From Planctomycetaceae bacterium (GTDB lineage Bacteria; Planctomycetota; Phycisphaerae; Phycisphaerales; UBA1924), in assembly GCA_027487735.1 (NCBI GenBank), contig JAIYDA010000105.1, positions 1 to 64,000 on the forward strand: a stretch of 64,000 bases of DNA. Reading direction: 5' to 3'. Positions 25,644 through 34,668 of the stretch are shown piece after piece. The notes below the pieces were generated by a model. That model was not told the DNA's origin. It did not search any database and saw only the letters and a list, made by a program, of their open reading frames with translations. Both the position numbers and the translations under genes were made by a program. Within the stretch, counting starts at the first letter, position 1; each line of letters starts with the position of its first letter.

Positions 25644-25671
25644 AGAGAGGAGAGAGGAGAGAGGAGAGAGG
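25644..25671. repeat. 7-bp tandem repeat, AGAGAGG x4
   Basis: Four perfect AGAGAGG units in the presumed 5' leader or promoter region of the minus-strand gene at 25599. Confidence 0.9.
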
Positions 25672-26052
25672 ATCATGCACGGACGTGTGCATGGGGCTGG
25701 CCGGCGGGCGGGTGAAACAGTCCATCAGCAACCTGCGAGAACGTCCGGGCACAACATCTGAAGGTGCCGAGGAAGGTGCCGAAGAAGATACCCAAGAAGG
25801 CCCGGGTCTCGCGCGACAGAAGAGCGAAGGGCAGGAGGCGGAGACAGGAAAGGAAGCGGCTTGAAGAGGACGCTCAAGGCTGTTGATGGTCTTGCGATAG
25901 TGATACGTTTTCGCAAGACCTTTGTTTCACTGCCGACTCTCTCCGCAGTGTTGTAGCGTGCTGATGCAGCGCGTTGTGTAACAACTTGCCACAATCGCAA
26001 AAGGTGGTGAGCGGAGCGAAGCCTCCCGAATCATCAGGCCCTCGCGGTATGC
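25672..26052. other. intergenic region without a gene
   Basis: No supportable coding region. It must contain the promoter for the gene starting at 25599 and includes an inverted repeat at 25888-25920. No clear -35/-10 pair was found. Confidence 0.6.
25888..25920. repeat. 10-bp inverted repeat, function unknown
   Basis: GGTCTTGCGA (25888-25897) and TCGCAAGACC (25911-25920) are perfect inverted arms with a 13-base AT-richer loop, followed on the plus strand by TTTGTTT. No plus-strand gene precedes it, so an operator or small-RNA terminator are both possible. Confidence 0.55.
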
Positions 26053-26084
26053 AAACACGCCACAGGGTGATGCCCTGTGGCGTG
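26053..26084 (-). terminator. rho-independent terminator
   Basis: A perfect 12-bp stem CACGCCACAGGG / CCCTGTGGCGTG (26056-26067, 26073-26084) followed on the minus strand by TTTGC. It lies 34 bases downstream of the gene at 26118. Confidence 0.85.
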
Positions 26085-26117
26085 TCGAGAAGCTCAGGTG
26101 ATGGTGGTGCAAAGCGT

Positions 26118-27401
26118 TTAGCAGTCGCCGCCCGCGAGCACCGTGAGGAAGGCGATGAGGTCGGTGTCGTCGGGGAAGAGGGTGTCGCCATTGAAGTCGA
26201 TGCTGTTGCAGTTGCCCGTGCTGCACTCGCCACCCGCGAGCACGCTGAGGAAGTCGAGCAGGTCGGCATCATCGGGGAAGAGCCCGTCGCGGTTGAAGTC
26301 GATGCTGTCACAGGGGGGCAGCTCGACGATGTAGCCATTGAGCAGCGTCGAAGCGGGCAGGTCGTTCCACGTGCTCGCCGCGGGGACGGGGCCAACCGAG
26401 AAGTAGTGCACGCGATCTTCGTTCACGCCGCCCGCGAAGACGTTGTTGGGCTCGCCCACCGCCCAGTTGGTGTACGAGAAGGGCTCGCCCGGCACCACCC
26501 AGCTCCAACCCGCAGCGGGCTCCGCGCTCCCGGAGAGCTGGAAGCCGCCAATCCACGGGCCCCAGATGGCGTTCGCGATGCCGTTGCGCCAGAAGGCCTG
26601 GTTGCCGCCCAGGCGGCTGTAGACGAATGCATTCTCGGCTGCGCTGTTGATGGTGGCAAGCCAGCCGCCCTGCTGCGTCGCCTCGGTGCTTGCCTGCTCC
26701 CACGAGATGCCTTGCGGGCGCTGCACCCAGACGTAGCGGTTGTTGTTGCCGCCCTGGCTCGCGCTCCAGCGGGCGGGTGCGGGCTGGTCGATCTCGAGCG
26801 CGATGCCCGAGACGAAGACGCGCTGGAAGTTCTGGTTGCCGTTGTCGATGATGCGGATGGCGCGGAGCTCCTGGCCCACGATGTCGAGGGGCATCGTCCA
26901 CACCTGCTTGTCGAGGCGAGTGGAGCCGACGGCTTGCGCGACGACGGCGTTGGTCGCGGTGAGGGAGTTGGTCCAGACGAACTGGTTCCAGTCGCGGATG
27001 TTCACGTTGCCAACGAGCTCTTCGCTCACGACGGTGCCATCGGCCCCGACGAACTGGATGGTGGCGTAGCTCGCGGGGCCAGCCTGGCCCCAGTCGGTGT
27101 TGATGAGCGTGTGGACCTTCTTCACGCCCTCGAGGTTGACGATGACCTCGAGCGTGCGCGTGCCGCTGCCACCGGGCACGGCGGCAGACCAGATGTTGTT
27201 GCCCTGGTTCTCGATGCGGAAGGGAACGCCCGCGAGGACGAGGCTGCCCGTGGCAAACGTGGAGCGCCCGAGGCTCTGGTTGGCGTAGGGGAGCATGTTG
27301 ACCGTGACGAAGTAGCTGTCCATCGCCAGCGACTGGGTGGCTGCGGCAGCGCCCAGCACAAGCCCCACCACCGAGCACTTCATCGAGTTGATCGCGAGCA
27401 T
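26118..27401 (-). CDS. secreted C-type lectin-like protein with dockerin-like C-terminus
   Basis: A 427-residue secreted protein. After a signal peptide (ending SLA-M), residues ~25-200 form a beta-rich domain. Residues ~215-360 look like a C-type lectin domain: WEQASTEATQQGGWLATI, NSAAENAFV, WIGG, and NWAVGEPNN with N at the calcium and sugar site, then WND. Residues 364-427 carry the two-repeat dockerin-like module with an STGN linker. This combination suggests a carbohydrate-binding surface protein. The ATG at 27401 is preferred because GGAG lies 6 bases before it; an ATG at 27413 is also possible. It ends at its own terminator. Confidence 0.85.
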   Translation of the reverse strand: MLAINSMKCSVVGLVLGAAAATQSLAMDSYFVTVNMLPYANQSLGRSTFATGSLVLAGVPFRIENQGNNIWSAAVPGGSGTRTLEVIVNLEGVKKVHTLINTDWGQAGPASYATIQFVGADGTVVSEELVGNVNIRDWNQFVWTNSLTATNAVVAQAVGSTRLDKQVWTMPLDIVGQELRAIRIIDNGNQNFQRVFVSGIALEIDQPAPARWSASQGGNNNRYVWVQRPQGISWEQASTEATQQGGWLATINSAAENAFVYSRLGGNQAFWRNGIANAIWGPWIGGFQLSGSAEPAAGWSWVVPGEPFSYTNWAVGEPNNVFAGGVNEDRVHYFSVGPVPAASTWNDLPASTLLNGYIVELPPCDSIDFNRDGLFPDDADLLDFLSVLAGGECSTGNCNSIDFNGDTLFPDDTDLIAFLTVLAGGDC

Positions 27402-27608
27402 CGTTTTCTCCATTTCTCTGCACAACACATGCCACCGGCCCAGCGACGCACGCCGCGGGCCAAGGACGAGTCTAGAGGAAACGGACGAACCTGTCGAGAG
27501 CGCGAGGCAAAACCCGGTGAATATACCGGGCTTGTCTTGCGATGCTCCGAGAAAACTGCCTGTCGGGAGGCCAGCGGGGAGGCCGGAAGGGCGAGCATCG
27601 ACACTGCG

Positions 27609-29840
27609 CTATTGCACGCGCTTGCCCGCGTGCCACACACCGGCAGACACCCCGGGCAGCTTTGCCCGCGCATCGCCCGTGAGCGCGCTTGCGTCAAACG
27701 TCTCGCGCCCGCGATTCACGACGATCACGACGCGCACGCCATTGAGCTCGCGCGCGAACGCGAAGACGTCGGCGTCGTTCGTGCTGAGGTGCTCGGCGCC
27801 GCCCAGGCGCAGGGCTGGGCCGATGGTCGCGTGCCGGCGGAGCGCGAGCCACGACGCGTAGGCCTCACGCACCCAGGGCATGGGTGCTTCGTCGGCGCTT
27901 GCGGGCGTGCCGCGGACGATCGCGGGGGCATCGGGCCAGGGGTAGGGCTTGCGGCACGTTGGGTCGTCGGCGCCCCACATGCCGATCTCATCGCCGTAGT
28001 AGACCATGGGGCTGCCCAGGTATGTTGCTTGGATGGCAAGGCCCAGGATCGAGAGGTCGTAGATCTCCTTGGGCGGCTTGCCTGCCTTGTATGGCACATA
28101 GGCAGCGTCGTTGGGCCTGGGGTTGCTTGCGCCTTCCTGCACGGCGCAGTCGCGGTCATAATGCCTGCCCGGGTTCCAGAGCATGTTCACGTAGCGATCG
28201 GTGTCGTGGCTCGCGAACAGGTTCTGGTGCAGCAGGTTGGCGTGCGGCGCGTCGGCAAAGGCCTTGGTCAGGCTCGCGGCGAGCTGCTCGCTGCTCATGG
28301 GCTCGCGGCTGGGGTTCAAGTCGCGCAGCCAGTCGAGCACGGGGAACGCAAACGGGTAGTGCATCTGCGTGTCGAAGCTGCCGCCCTCGATCCAGTCTGT
28401 CGCGTCGCTCCAGATCTCGGCGATGGTGATGGCTTGCGGGTTGATGCGCTTGACCTCTGCGCGCCAATCTCGCCAGAACTCCTGGCCCACCTCGCCCGCG
28501 ACGTCGAGGCGCCAGCCGTCGATGCCGTCGCTGGGGTCGCCGTCGTTGTTGGGGTCCATCCAGCGGCGTGTGACGTCGAAGACGTGCTGCTTGATGCCCG
28601 CGTTCAGGTCGCCCTTGTCGACGGTGACGTCGCGATCGCGCGTGAGCCCGCCCTTGACCTGCCGAAACTCGGGCAGCCAGCCGTTCTTGCCGTCCCAGCC
28701 ACTCCAGCCCACGAGCTTGCCCTCATCGTCAAACTCGCAGATGTACCAGTCGGCGTAGGGGCTTTTTTTGCCGTTGCGGACGATGTCCTGGAATGCCCAG
28801 AACTCTCTGCCTGTGTGGTTCCACACGCCATCGAGGATCACGCGGATGCCGGCGCGCTTGCAGGCGGGCAGAAACTCGTCGATGAACCAGCGGTCGGCTG
28901 GGGTCCATGCCCAGGTCTTGGGGTCCATGGTTTGGGGCGAGCCGCTGGGACCGGGTATGGGCACGTACGTGCCATCTTGCGTGGGCGTGGGCACGCCTGT
29001 GGGGTTGGCGAGTCGCTGGTCGATGTGGCGAAAGTCGCTCGCGTCATACTTGTGCAGGCTTTGGGCCTCGAAGATGGGGTTGAAGTAGAGCGCGTCGATG
29101 CCCAGGGCCTTCAGCTCGCTCAGCTTCTCCTGCACGCCTTGCAAGTCGCCTCCGTAGCGACGATCCCAGATCACGTTGTAGAGCGGGCCCTCGCGGTGGG
29201 GCTTGTAGGTCGCTGGGTCGATGCGACGCCGACGCTGCCACGCCTCCAGCTCGCCCGGCTGCACGCTGTACCAATCGCTGCGCCACTCGGCAAGGAAGAC
29301 GGCGGGGCCCTGCGGGTCGTTGCTGGTGACGGCGTTGCGGAAGCGCTCGGGAAAGATCTGATACCAGGTGGTGCCAAGGGCCCAGGTGGGCACGATTGCG
29401 GCGGTGGCGCGACCGCGCGAGATCTCTCGCACGGCGCGGACGCGGGGCTGCCCGCCAGCGCGACTCACGCGGATGCTGAGGTCGGTCGCGTCTCTCCCCG
29501 CGTGCAGGCGCACGGTGCGGGCGATGGCGGCGGGCTCGCCGCTCGATGCGATCGTGCGTCCCTGGGCATCGCGGAGCGCCGCGACGTCGCCCGGCTCGAT
29601 GGCGACGTCGACAAGGCCTAGGCGAAGGTCGATGAGGGTGCAGGCGGCGTCGTCGAGGGGGAGGGCGGGCTTTTCGTCGGGTTGGGCGTCGGGTTGGCGA
29701 AGCGCGATGGACGGATCGGACGAGGCGTGAGGAGTCATCGCGCTGCTTTCTGCTCGCGGTGCGTGCTCGGTGCCGCACGCGAGCAGCAGGGTGCTGGCCA
29801 TCAGGCTGAGAACGAATGAGACATGCGCGCGCTGTTGCAT
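27609..29840 (-). CDS. GH13 alpha-amylase-family lipoprotein
   Basis: A 743-residue alpha-glucan hydrolase of the alpha-amylase family. Residues ~1-23 are a signal peptide ending in the lipobox LLLACG, so it is probably a lipoprotein outside the cytoplasm. All GH13 regions are visible: DGVWNH, GWRLDVAGE with the nucleophile aspartate, ITIAEIW with the acid/base glutamate, and LFASHDTDR with the third acidic residue. The insertion pattern and the early YQIFPERF block resemble cyclomaltodextrinase/neopullulanase-type enzymes. It starts 33 bases after the metzincin gene and may be co-transcribed with it. It is the only gene in this block without the Cys-flanked tail. The substrate is probably starch- or pullulan-like, but this is inferred. 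Confidence 0.9.
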   Translation of the reverse strand: MQQRAHVSFVLSLMASTLLLACGTEHAPRAESSAMTPHASSDPSIALRQPDAQPDEKPALPLDDAACTLIDLRLGLVDVAIEPGDVAALRDAQGRTIASSGEPAAIARTVRLHAGRDATDLSIRVSRAGGQPRVRAVREISRGRATAAIVPTWALGTTWYQIFPERFRNAVTSNDPQGPAVFLAEWRSDWYSVQPGELEAWQRRRRIDPATYKPHREGPLYNVIWDRRYGGDLQGVQEKLSELKALGIDALYFNPIFEAQSLHKYDASDFRHIDQRLANPTGVPTPTQDGTYVPIPGPSGSPQTMDPKTWAWTPADRWFIDEFLPACKRAGIRVILDGVWNHTGREFWAFQDIVRNGKKSPYADWYICEFDDEGKLVGWSGWDGKNGWLPEFRQVKGGLTRDRDVTVDKGDLNAGIKQHVFDVTRRWMDPNNDGDPSDGIDGWRLDVAGEVGQEFWRDWRAEVKRINPQAITIAEIWSDATDWIEGGSFDTQMHYPFAFPVLDWLRDLNPSREPMSSEQLAASLTKAFADAPHANLLHQNLFASHDTDRYVNMLWNPGRHYDRDCAVQEGASNPRPNDAAYVPYKAGKPPKEIYDLSILGLAIQATYLGSPMVYYGDEIGMWGADDPTCRKPYPWPDAPAIVRGTPASADEAPMPWVREAYASWLALRRHATIGPALRLGGAEHLSTNDADVFAFARELNGVRVVIVVNRGRETFDASALTGDARAKLPGVSAGVWHAGKRVQ

Positions 29841-29873
29841 CCGCAAAGGTAGGTAGCGGGCCCTGAAGGCTTC

Positions 29874-32162
29874 TCAGCAGCTTCCGCCCGCGAGCACCCG
29901 CAGGAACGCGATGAGGTCCGCATCGTCGGGGAAGAGCCCATCGCGATTGAAGTCGAGCTCATCGCATGCTTGCGTGCTGCACGCTCCGCCCGCGAGCACC
30001 ACGAGATAATCCACCAGATCCTGATCCGACGGGAACAAGCCATCGCCATTGAAGTCGATGGTGCCGCACGCGGGCAGCAGCCCAAAGGCAGCGCTGACGT
30101 TGAAGAAGATGTTGCCCACAGGACGCACCAGCACCCGCACGCCGCTCGTGACGCTCGGCACACTGCTGGGCACCGTCACCGTCGCGCTCCCCGGCGCGAG
30201 CGGCACATTCGTTGCAAGCGTGATCCACGAGAGGCCTTCGTCCACGCTCAGCAGCACCTCAGCCTGCGACACGCCGACCGAGCTTGCGAAGGTGCCGGGC
30301 GTCCACGCCACCTGCATGCTCGCGCTGCCATCGCTGGCGCGCCGCACGATCTCTCCTGGCGCAGGTCGCGTCACGCGGAAGGGCGCGTCGTTGCCCGCGC
30401 TCACCACCACGATGTTCGATGAGACGCTTCCGCTCCCGCCGGGCACATTGTCTCGCACCGCAAGGCGGAACCTGCGTGAGCTGACGAGTCGCATGTACCG
30501 CTCGCCCCGATTGTCGGTGCCCGCAAAGATCGACGCCCAGTTGGGGAAGGCGCGGGTTGCGCTCGCGATGGGAGGCAGCGAACGGAATAGCGGGCTGTTC
30601 CCGTTGTCAAGGCTCGCGGGCCCTTCGATGGTCTGCTGAGGTCCGTTGTCCATCTGGTCCCACGTAAACGTCTGGCCCGCGTTTGCGTCGGTGATGGTCG
30701 CGGTCAGCGTGAAAGGCGTTTCGCGCGGAATCACCCGGGACCCCGGACCAGCTGAGGTGATCACAGGCAGCGTGTTGCTGGTGTCGATGATCTGCGCACA
30801 AGGGGTGCCCGTCGCAACGAAGTTCCGCATCTCAAGCAGTGGGCCCGTGTGGAAGTAGGGGTCGTTGTAGACGACGAGATTGTCGCCCGTCAGCCCACCC
30901 CCCACCGGGCATGCGCCGGGATAGCTCATCTGCGTGCTGCCCCCGCCCGGCTCGCGCGCGGTGCTGCCCGCCCAATTGGGTCCGCAGCGACCGAGCAAGC
31001 CGTTGTAGCTGTGGTTTGCGCCAAACTGGTGCCCGAGCTCGTGGATGACGACGAGCGCCGACACGGGCTCGTTCTCGCCGCCGCGCGGAATGCCAGAAAC
31101 ACCGCGTGCTTTCGAGGTCGCAGAACACACGCTCCGAAGGTTCGCCACGCCCCCCGGCAGCCTCGTGAGCACGTGCCCGACGTCATACGCAGCGTTGCCC
31201 ACGATGCCATCGACGATGTCCTGATTCACGTCGTAGAGCGTGAACGAGCAATCCGACGAGGGCGTGTCGCACGAGGCCGGGGGGTAGGGGTCGGTCGCTG
31301 CGTTGAAGAACGCGAGCTGGTCGTTGGTAGCGATGAGCACGAATCGCACGCCCATGTCGGGCTCGAAGGTGGCGTTCGAACGATTGACCACCGTCACGAT
31401 CGCGCTCATCGCATCGGCTGCGTTCGGGGCGTTGCCCAGCACTTGGCTCTGGTATGCGCCGTACTCGCCCGTGCAGGCCATTGCGATGCGAAACTGCCGC
31501 AGCGTGTGCGAGCCGCGCGTGGAGAACGGGGCCTCATCGTCGGGGATGCTGCCCGCGACGTCGGTGCCGCTGTGGGCAGTTGCGCAGTGCCAGTCCCACG
31601 CTTTGGTCGAGGCATCGCTCAGCCAGTAGGCCATCACGTGCTCGCGCGAGCCCGCTCGCACGGGGTCGATGTATGCAAAACCCTCATCATGCCCACGGAT
31701 CGCACCCCGCAAGCCGTGATTCGTCAGCTCGAACCATGCCGTGATGTTGGGCTCATCTTCGCACACGCCCGCGAACGCGAGCAACTGCGGAAACCTCGCG
31801 GCCAGCGCAGGCTCCATGATCGGGTTGCGAGCGACGGCAAACCAGCGTGCCGTGCCGTCGGGCAGGGGGAGTTGCACGCGGGCCCAGGTGTCGCGCGGGG
31901 CCGACACATCGGGCGCAACAGCGAGGGCCGCTTCGAGGGCCGCGCGATCGACGATGGCATGCTGCGCCCGCCTGGGCTGGACAAACCACTCGTCCTGCGC
32001 CACGCCCCGGGCTGCCTCCCACGCCAGGCCCTCGCGCTCGGTCACGAGCGAGACCATCGCGCGTGAGCTCTCCGCCTGCTGCGCGAGCACTGGCGAAGAC
32101 AAGCACGCAAGCGCGAAAAGGCTGGCTGCGAAACAAAGCCCACGATGATGCTGCACGCCCAT
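29874..32162 (-). CDS. secreted metzincin (reprolysin-like) metallopeptidase with dockerin-like C-terminus
   Basis: A 762-residue secreted protease. The signal peptide ends VLAQ-Q. A propeptide-like region precedes the catalytic domain, which has the metzincin zinc motif HELGHQFGANH near residue 362 (three His plus catalytic Glu) and a Met-turn in TQMSYPG about 40 residues later. Strand-rich domains follow; then residues 699-762 are the double 30-residue repeat module with an STQA linker. AAGGAG lies 6 bases before the ATG at 32162. The downstream GH13 lipoprotein gene follows after 33 bases, so an operon is likely. The divergent TonB-like frame begins almost exactly at the same base, which makes one of the two start sites doubtful; this one has the better ribosome site. 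Confidence 0.88.
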   Translation of the reverse strand: MGVQHHRGLCFAASLFALACLSSPVLAQQAESSRAMVSLVTEREGLAWEAARGVAQDEWFVQPRRAQHAIVDRAALEAALAVAPDVSAPRDTWARVQLPLPDGTARWFAVARNPIMEPALAARFPQLLAFAGVCEDEPNITAWFELTNHGLRGAIRGHDEGFAYIDPVRAGSREHVMAYWLSDASTKAWDWHCATAHSGTDVAGSIPDDEAPFSTRGSHTLRQFRIAMACTGEYGAYQSQVLGNAPNAADAMSAIVTVVNRSNATFEPDMGVRFVLIATNDQLAFFNAATDPYPPASCDTPSSDCSFTLYDVNQDIVDGIVGNAAYDVGHVLTRLPGGVANLRSVCSATSKARGVSGIPRGGENEPVSALVVIHELGHQFGANHSYNGLLGRCGPNWAGSTAREPGGGSTQMSYPGACPVGGGLTGDNLVVYNDPYFHTGPLLEMRNFVATGTPCAQIIDTSNTLPVITSAGPGSRVIPRETPFTLTATITDANAGQTFTWDQMDNGPQQTIEGPASLDNGNSPLFRSLPPIASATRAFPNWASIFAGTDNRGERYMRLVSSRRFRLAVRDNVPGGSGSVSSNIVVVSAGNDAPFRVTRPAPGEIVRRASDGSASMQVAWTPGTFASSVGVSQAEVLLSVDEGLSWITLATNVPLAPGSATVTVPSSVPSVTSGVRVLVRPVGNIFFNVSAAFGLLPACGTIDFNGDGLFPSDQDLVDYLVVLAGGACSTQACDELDFNRDGLFPDDADLIAFLRVLAGGSC

Positions 32163-33846
32163 GAACCGCTCCTTTGGCATCGGGCGGGCAGGCGCTCGCC
32201 TCAATCGCACCAGTCTATCGCCAATCGGCGATTTCGCAAGCCTGTTTGGGGCAGGCACTTCGCGCCGCACGGGCGGCGCATCCTGCGAACAATGCCCCGT
32301 GCTCGCAACGCACGCCGCCAACCCCGCTCTGGAGGGCCCGCCCCACCAATCGAAGCGCAGCCCACAGCGCGCGTGGTCGCTCGCGATCGCGGCGAGCCTG
32401 CTGCTGCACCTGGGGGTTGCGAGCAGCGTGCGGGAGGGGTGGCTGGCGTTTGGTGGGGGGCTGGGTTCTGGGCTGGGTGCTGGGTTGGCTGCGCGGGCTG
32501 GGGGTGCCGGCACGGGCAGCGAAGGCGACTTCTTGATTCCGCTTGATCTTGCGAGCATGCCGGGCGGGGCGGAAGCAAATGCCGAGGGCAGCGCTGGGCG
32601 CGAGGCACCTGCCGACGCGCCGCGGGCTGCGGCGAGTGTGCCGCCAGCGATCCCGCCTGAGTTTTTGCGCAGCGACCCGGTGGCACGCGTCGAGCCTGTG
32701 ATGGAGCCCTTGAGCGAGCCCGTCCCCGAGCCGTTGCTCGTTCCGCCCCCGCAGCTGGTGCTGGGCATCGATGATGGCGATGAGTCCTCTCCCAACTGGC
32801 TCGGTGGCCCGCAAGAGACGCCGCACACAGGTTTGCCTAGCAGCGTGAATCAACCCGCGTGGTCGCTCAACCCGGGCCCGCCCGGGGCGAGTGGCACGGG
32901 CGGGAGTGGTGGTGGGAGTGGTGGTGGAACGAGCACGGACAGCGCGGGTGTTGGCGCGCCGACGGGAGCTGAGGCGGGAGCGTTGTCGCCTGCGGGGCCC
33001 CAAAGCCCGCCTGCGGTACAGCCCGCACCACTGCTCGCACCGCGCCCAGCGCAGGCTGGGCCTGCTGCGGACACCACAACGCAAGTGCCAGCGCAAGCTG
33101 CACCGATCAGGCAACGGGCCGAAGAGCCAGCGCCGCCCAAAGGCCCGGATGATGCGCTCGGCACGCCGATCAAGCCCGAGCCCGAAGCGACGCCCGCGCT
33201 CACGCCCACGCCGGCACCAACCGCGCCCGACCCGCTCGCCCTGCAGCCCATCACGCCCACGCTGCCCGCAGCGCCCGTCGACGCGAGCGTGGTGCCGGAG
33301 AGCACCATCGCATCCCCAGCGAGCATTGCACCAACCCCGGTCGCCAACTCTGCCAGCAGCACGACGCCCAACTCTGCCGCCAACCCTGCCGAGCGCAACC
33401 CCAGCACGACGAACGCAAGCGGCGCAGCAGCGTCATCGCCCGGTGCCGCAGGCGGCGCAGCGGGTGGCAGCGACCTGCAAGGCTCGCCCAGCGACGCCGA
33501 GAGCCAAGCGGCGGCGGTGGTGCCCAACGTGAGCTTTCGCCCGGGCACGCCCCTTGCCGCGAAGGGCGTGCGCATCATCACGCGTGCCCCGCGCTTCAGC
33601 ATCACCGCCCGCGTCGCGAGCAGCCCGCGCAACCCAACGCTCGAGCTCACCTTCAACCGCGAGGGCAAGGTGGTGTCGGGCAAGTTTGTCGAGGGGCAAG
33701 CCAGCGGCTACGACGATATCGACGGCCCAATCCTCGACGCTGCGATGCGCTGGACGGCAACGGGCAAAAAGCTCGCCGAGGTGTTGGGGGATGATCCGAA
33801 AGCAACCTTCACGGTGCGCATCACCTATCTGCTGAACGCACAGTGA
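32161..33846 (+). CDS. TonB-like protein with Pro/Ala-rich linker
   Basis: A membrane-anchored protein of up to 561 residues. A single hydrophobic segment WSLAIAASLLLHLGVASSV lies near residues 70-88, then a very long Ala/Pro/Ser-rich stretch, and a small C-terminal domain: LELTFNREGKVVSGKFVEG and a DGPILDAAMRWT segment that resembles the TonB C-terminal fold. TonB-family proteins carry energy from the inner membrane to outer-membrane receptors, though ExbB/ExbD are not here. The listed ATG at 32161 overlaps the start of the divergent protease gene and would leave no room for a promoter; a GTG at 32299 is a better-placed alternative that still keeps the membrane segment. The stop overlaps the next gene. 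Confidence 0.62.
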   Translation: MNRSFGIGRAGARLNRTSLSPIGDFASLFGAGTSRRTGGASCEQCPVLATHAANPALEGPPHQSKRSPQRAWSLAIAASLLLHLGVASSVREGWLAFGGGLGSGLGAGLAARAGGAGTGSEGDFLIPLDLASMPGGAEANAEGSAGREAPADAPRAAASVPPAIPPEFLRSDPVARVEPVMEPLSEPVPEPLLVPPPQLVLGIDDGDESSPNWLGGPQETPHTGLPSSVNQPAWSLNPGPPGASGTGGSGGGSGGGTSTDSAGVGAPTGAEAGALSPAGPQSPPAVQPAPLLAPRPAQAGPAADTTTQVPAQAAPIRQRAEEPAPPKGPDDALGTPIKPEPEATPALTPTPAPTAPDPLALQPITPTLPAAPVDASVVPESTIASPASIAPTPVANSASSTTPNSAANPAERNPSTTNASGAAASSPGAAGGAAGGSDLQGSPSDAESQAAAVVPNVSFRPGTPLAAKGVRIITRAPRFSITARVASSPRNPTLELTFNREGKVVSGKFVEGQASGYDDIDGPILDAAMRWTATGKKLAEVLGDDPKATFTVRITYLLNAQ

Positions 33847-34628
33847 ACAGGCCGATGAACACCGCACACGATTCTCGATCCGCTTCTCACATGCCCAACG
33901 CAGCTGCAAATCCTGGTTTTGTCTCGACGCGAGCGCGAAGCAGCGCGGTGTGGGCCCTCGCCGCACTGCTGTTGCTGCCAGCGTGGGCAGGCAGCGCGCA
34001 GCAAGGTGGCGGCACCGCGGTGCTCACGCCTGTGGAAGCGGGCGAGGACATCAACCCACTGCGCGTGGGCCTGCGCCGCCAACGCGTGGACCTGCGCGGG
34101 CCCAGCGGGTTTGACCGCCTCTATCGCGTGGCGCCCGGCGCGGTCATCAGCGGCGTCACCATCAAGGACGGCGGCTACGCACGCATCAGCGGCTCGACGG
34201 TCGTGGTCTATCCGCGCGGGGCATACAGCCAGGTTGCGCCGGGCGTGGTGCGTGCGGATGCACCCGCGGGCACGATGTATTTGCAGGTGAGCGACGTGAA
34301 CGCGCTCATCGGCTCGCCCCAGCAGCGTGCGCAGCGATCGATGGATGGGGCGAAGAGCCAGCTGAGTGCGAATCAGGCGAGTGCGAATCAAGCAAGGACG
34401 ACCCGGGCCACGCAGACGAGCGCGAGCAACACGCTGCCCCGCGCCCTGAACGCGCGACTGACGGGTGAGCCGCAAGCCGGCGGATCGCAGCCCACCGACG
34501 CTCCACCCAGCGAGACCACCATCACCAGCACCTCGACCTCACCTCTTCCCAGCCTGTGGGACGACGAGAGCTATCGCCAGCGCCGCCTCGGCGCGATTAT
34601 CGATGCGGCGGCGCGGGCAGTGCCGTAG
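33843..34628 (+). CDS. secreted protein of unknown function, co-transcribed with TonB-like gene
   Basis: A 261-residue exported protein that I cannot assign. An ATG at 33855 gives 257 residues; the GTG at 33843 overlaps the stop of the TonB-like gene (GTGA), which suggests translational coupling. A signal peptide centred on ALAALLLLPAWAGSAQ ends near residue 52. The mature part contains SGFDRLYRVAPGAVI and ARISGSTVVVYPRGAY, beta-rich segments, then a Ser/Thr/Gln-rich tail and a charged C-terminus. The arrangement suggests an exported partner of the TonB-like protein, but there is no domain match to support a role. The next gene is convergent. Confidence 0.7.
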   Translation: MNRPMNTAHDSRSASHMPNAAANPGFVSTRARSSAVWALAALLLLPAWAGSAQQGGGTAVLTPVEAGEDINPLRVGLRRQRVDLRGPSGFDRLYRVAPGAVISGVTIKDGGYARISGSTVVVYPRGAYSQVAPGVVRADAPAGTMYLQVSDVNALIGSPQQRAQRSMDGAKSQLSANQASANQARTTRATQTSASNTLPRALNARLTGEPQAGGSQPTDAPPSETTITSTSTSPLPSLWDDESYRQRRLGAIIDAAARAVP

Positions 34629-34668
34629 CCCTGCCTTCGTTCGGCGTCACCCGATTCGCTCCGCAGCG

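Noticed and set aside
25974..29621. A 1215-codon plus-strand open frame opposite the lectin and GH13 genes
   Set aside because: High GC keeps antisense frames open. It runs against two genes with clear motifs, crosses their junction, has no family motif and an Ala/Gly/Val/Glu/Asp-dominated composition.
15615..32162. One long operon for the whole secreted-protein block
   Set aside because: Strong hairpin terminators separate most of the genes; only the protease-amylase pair looks co-transcribed.
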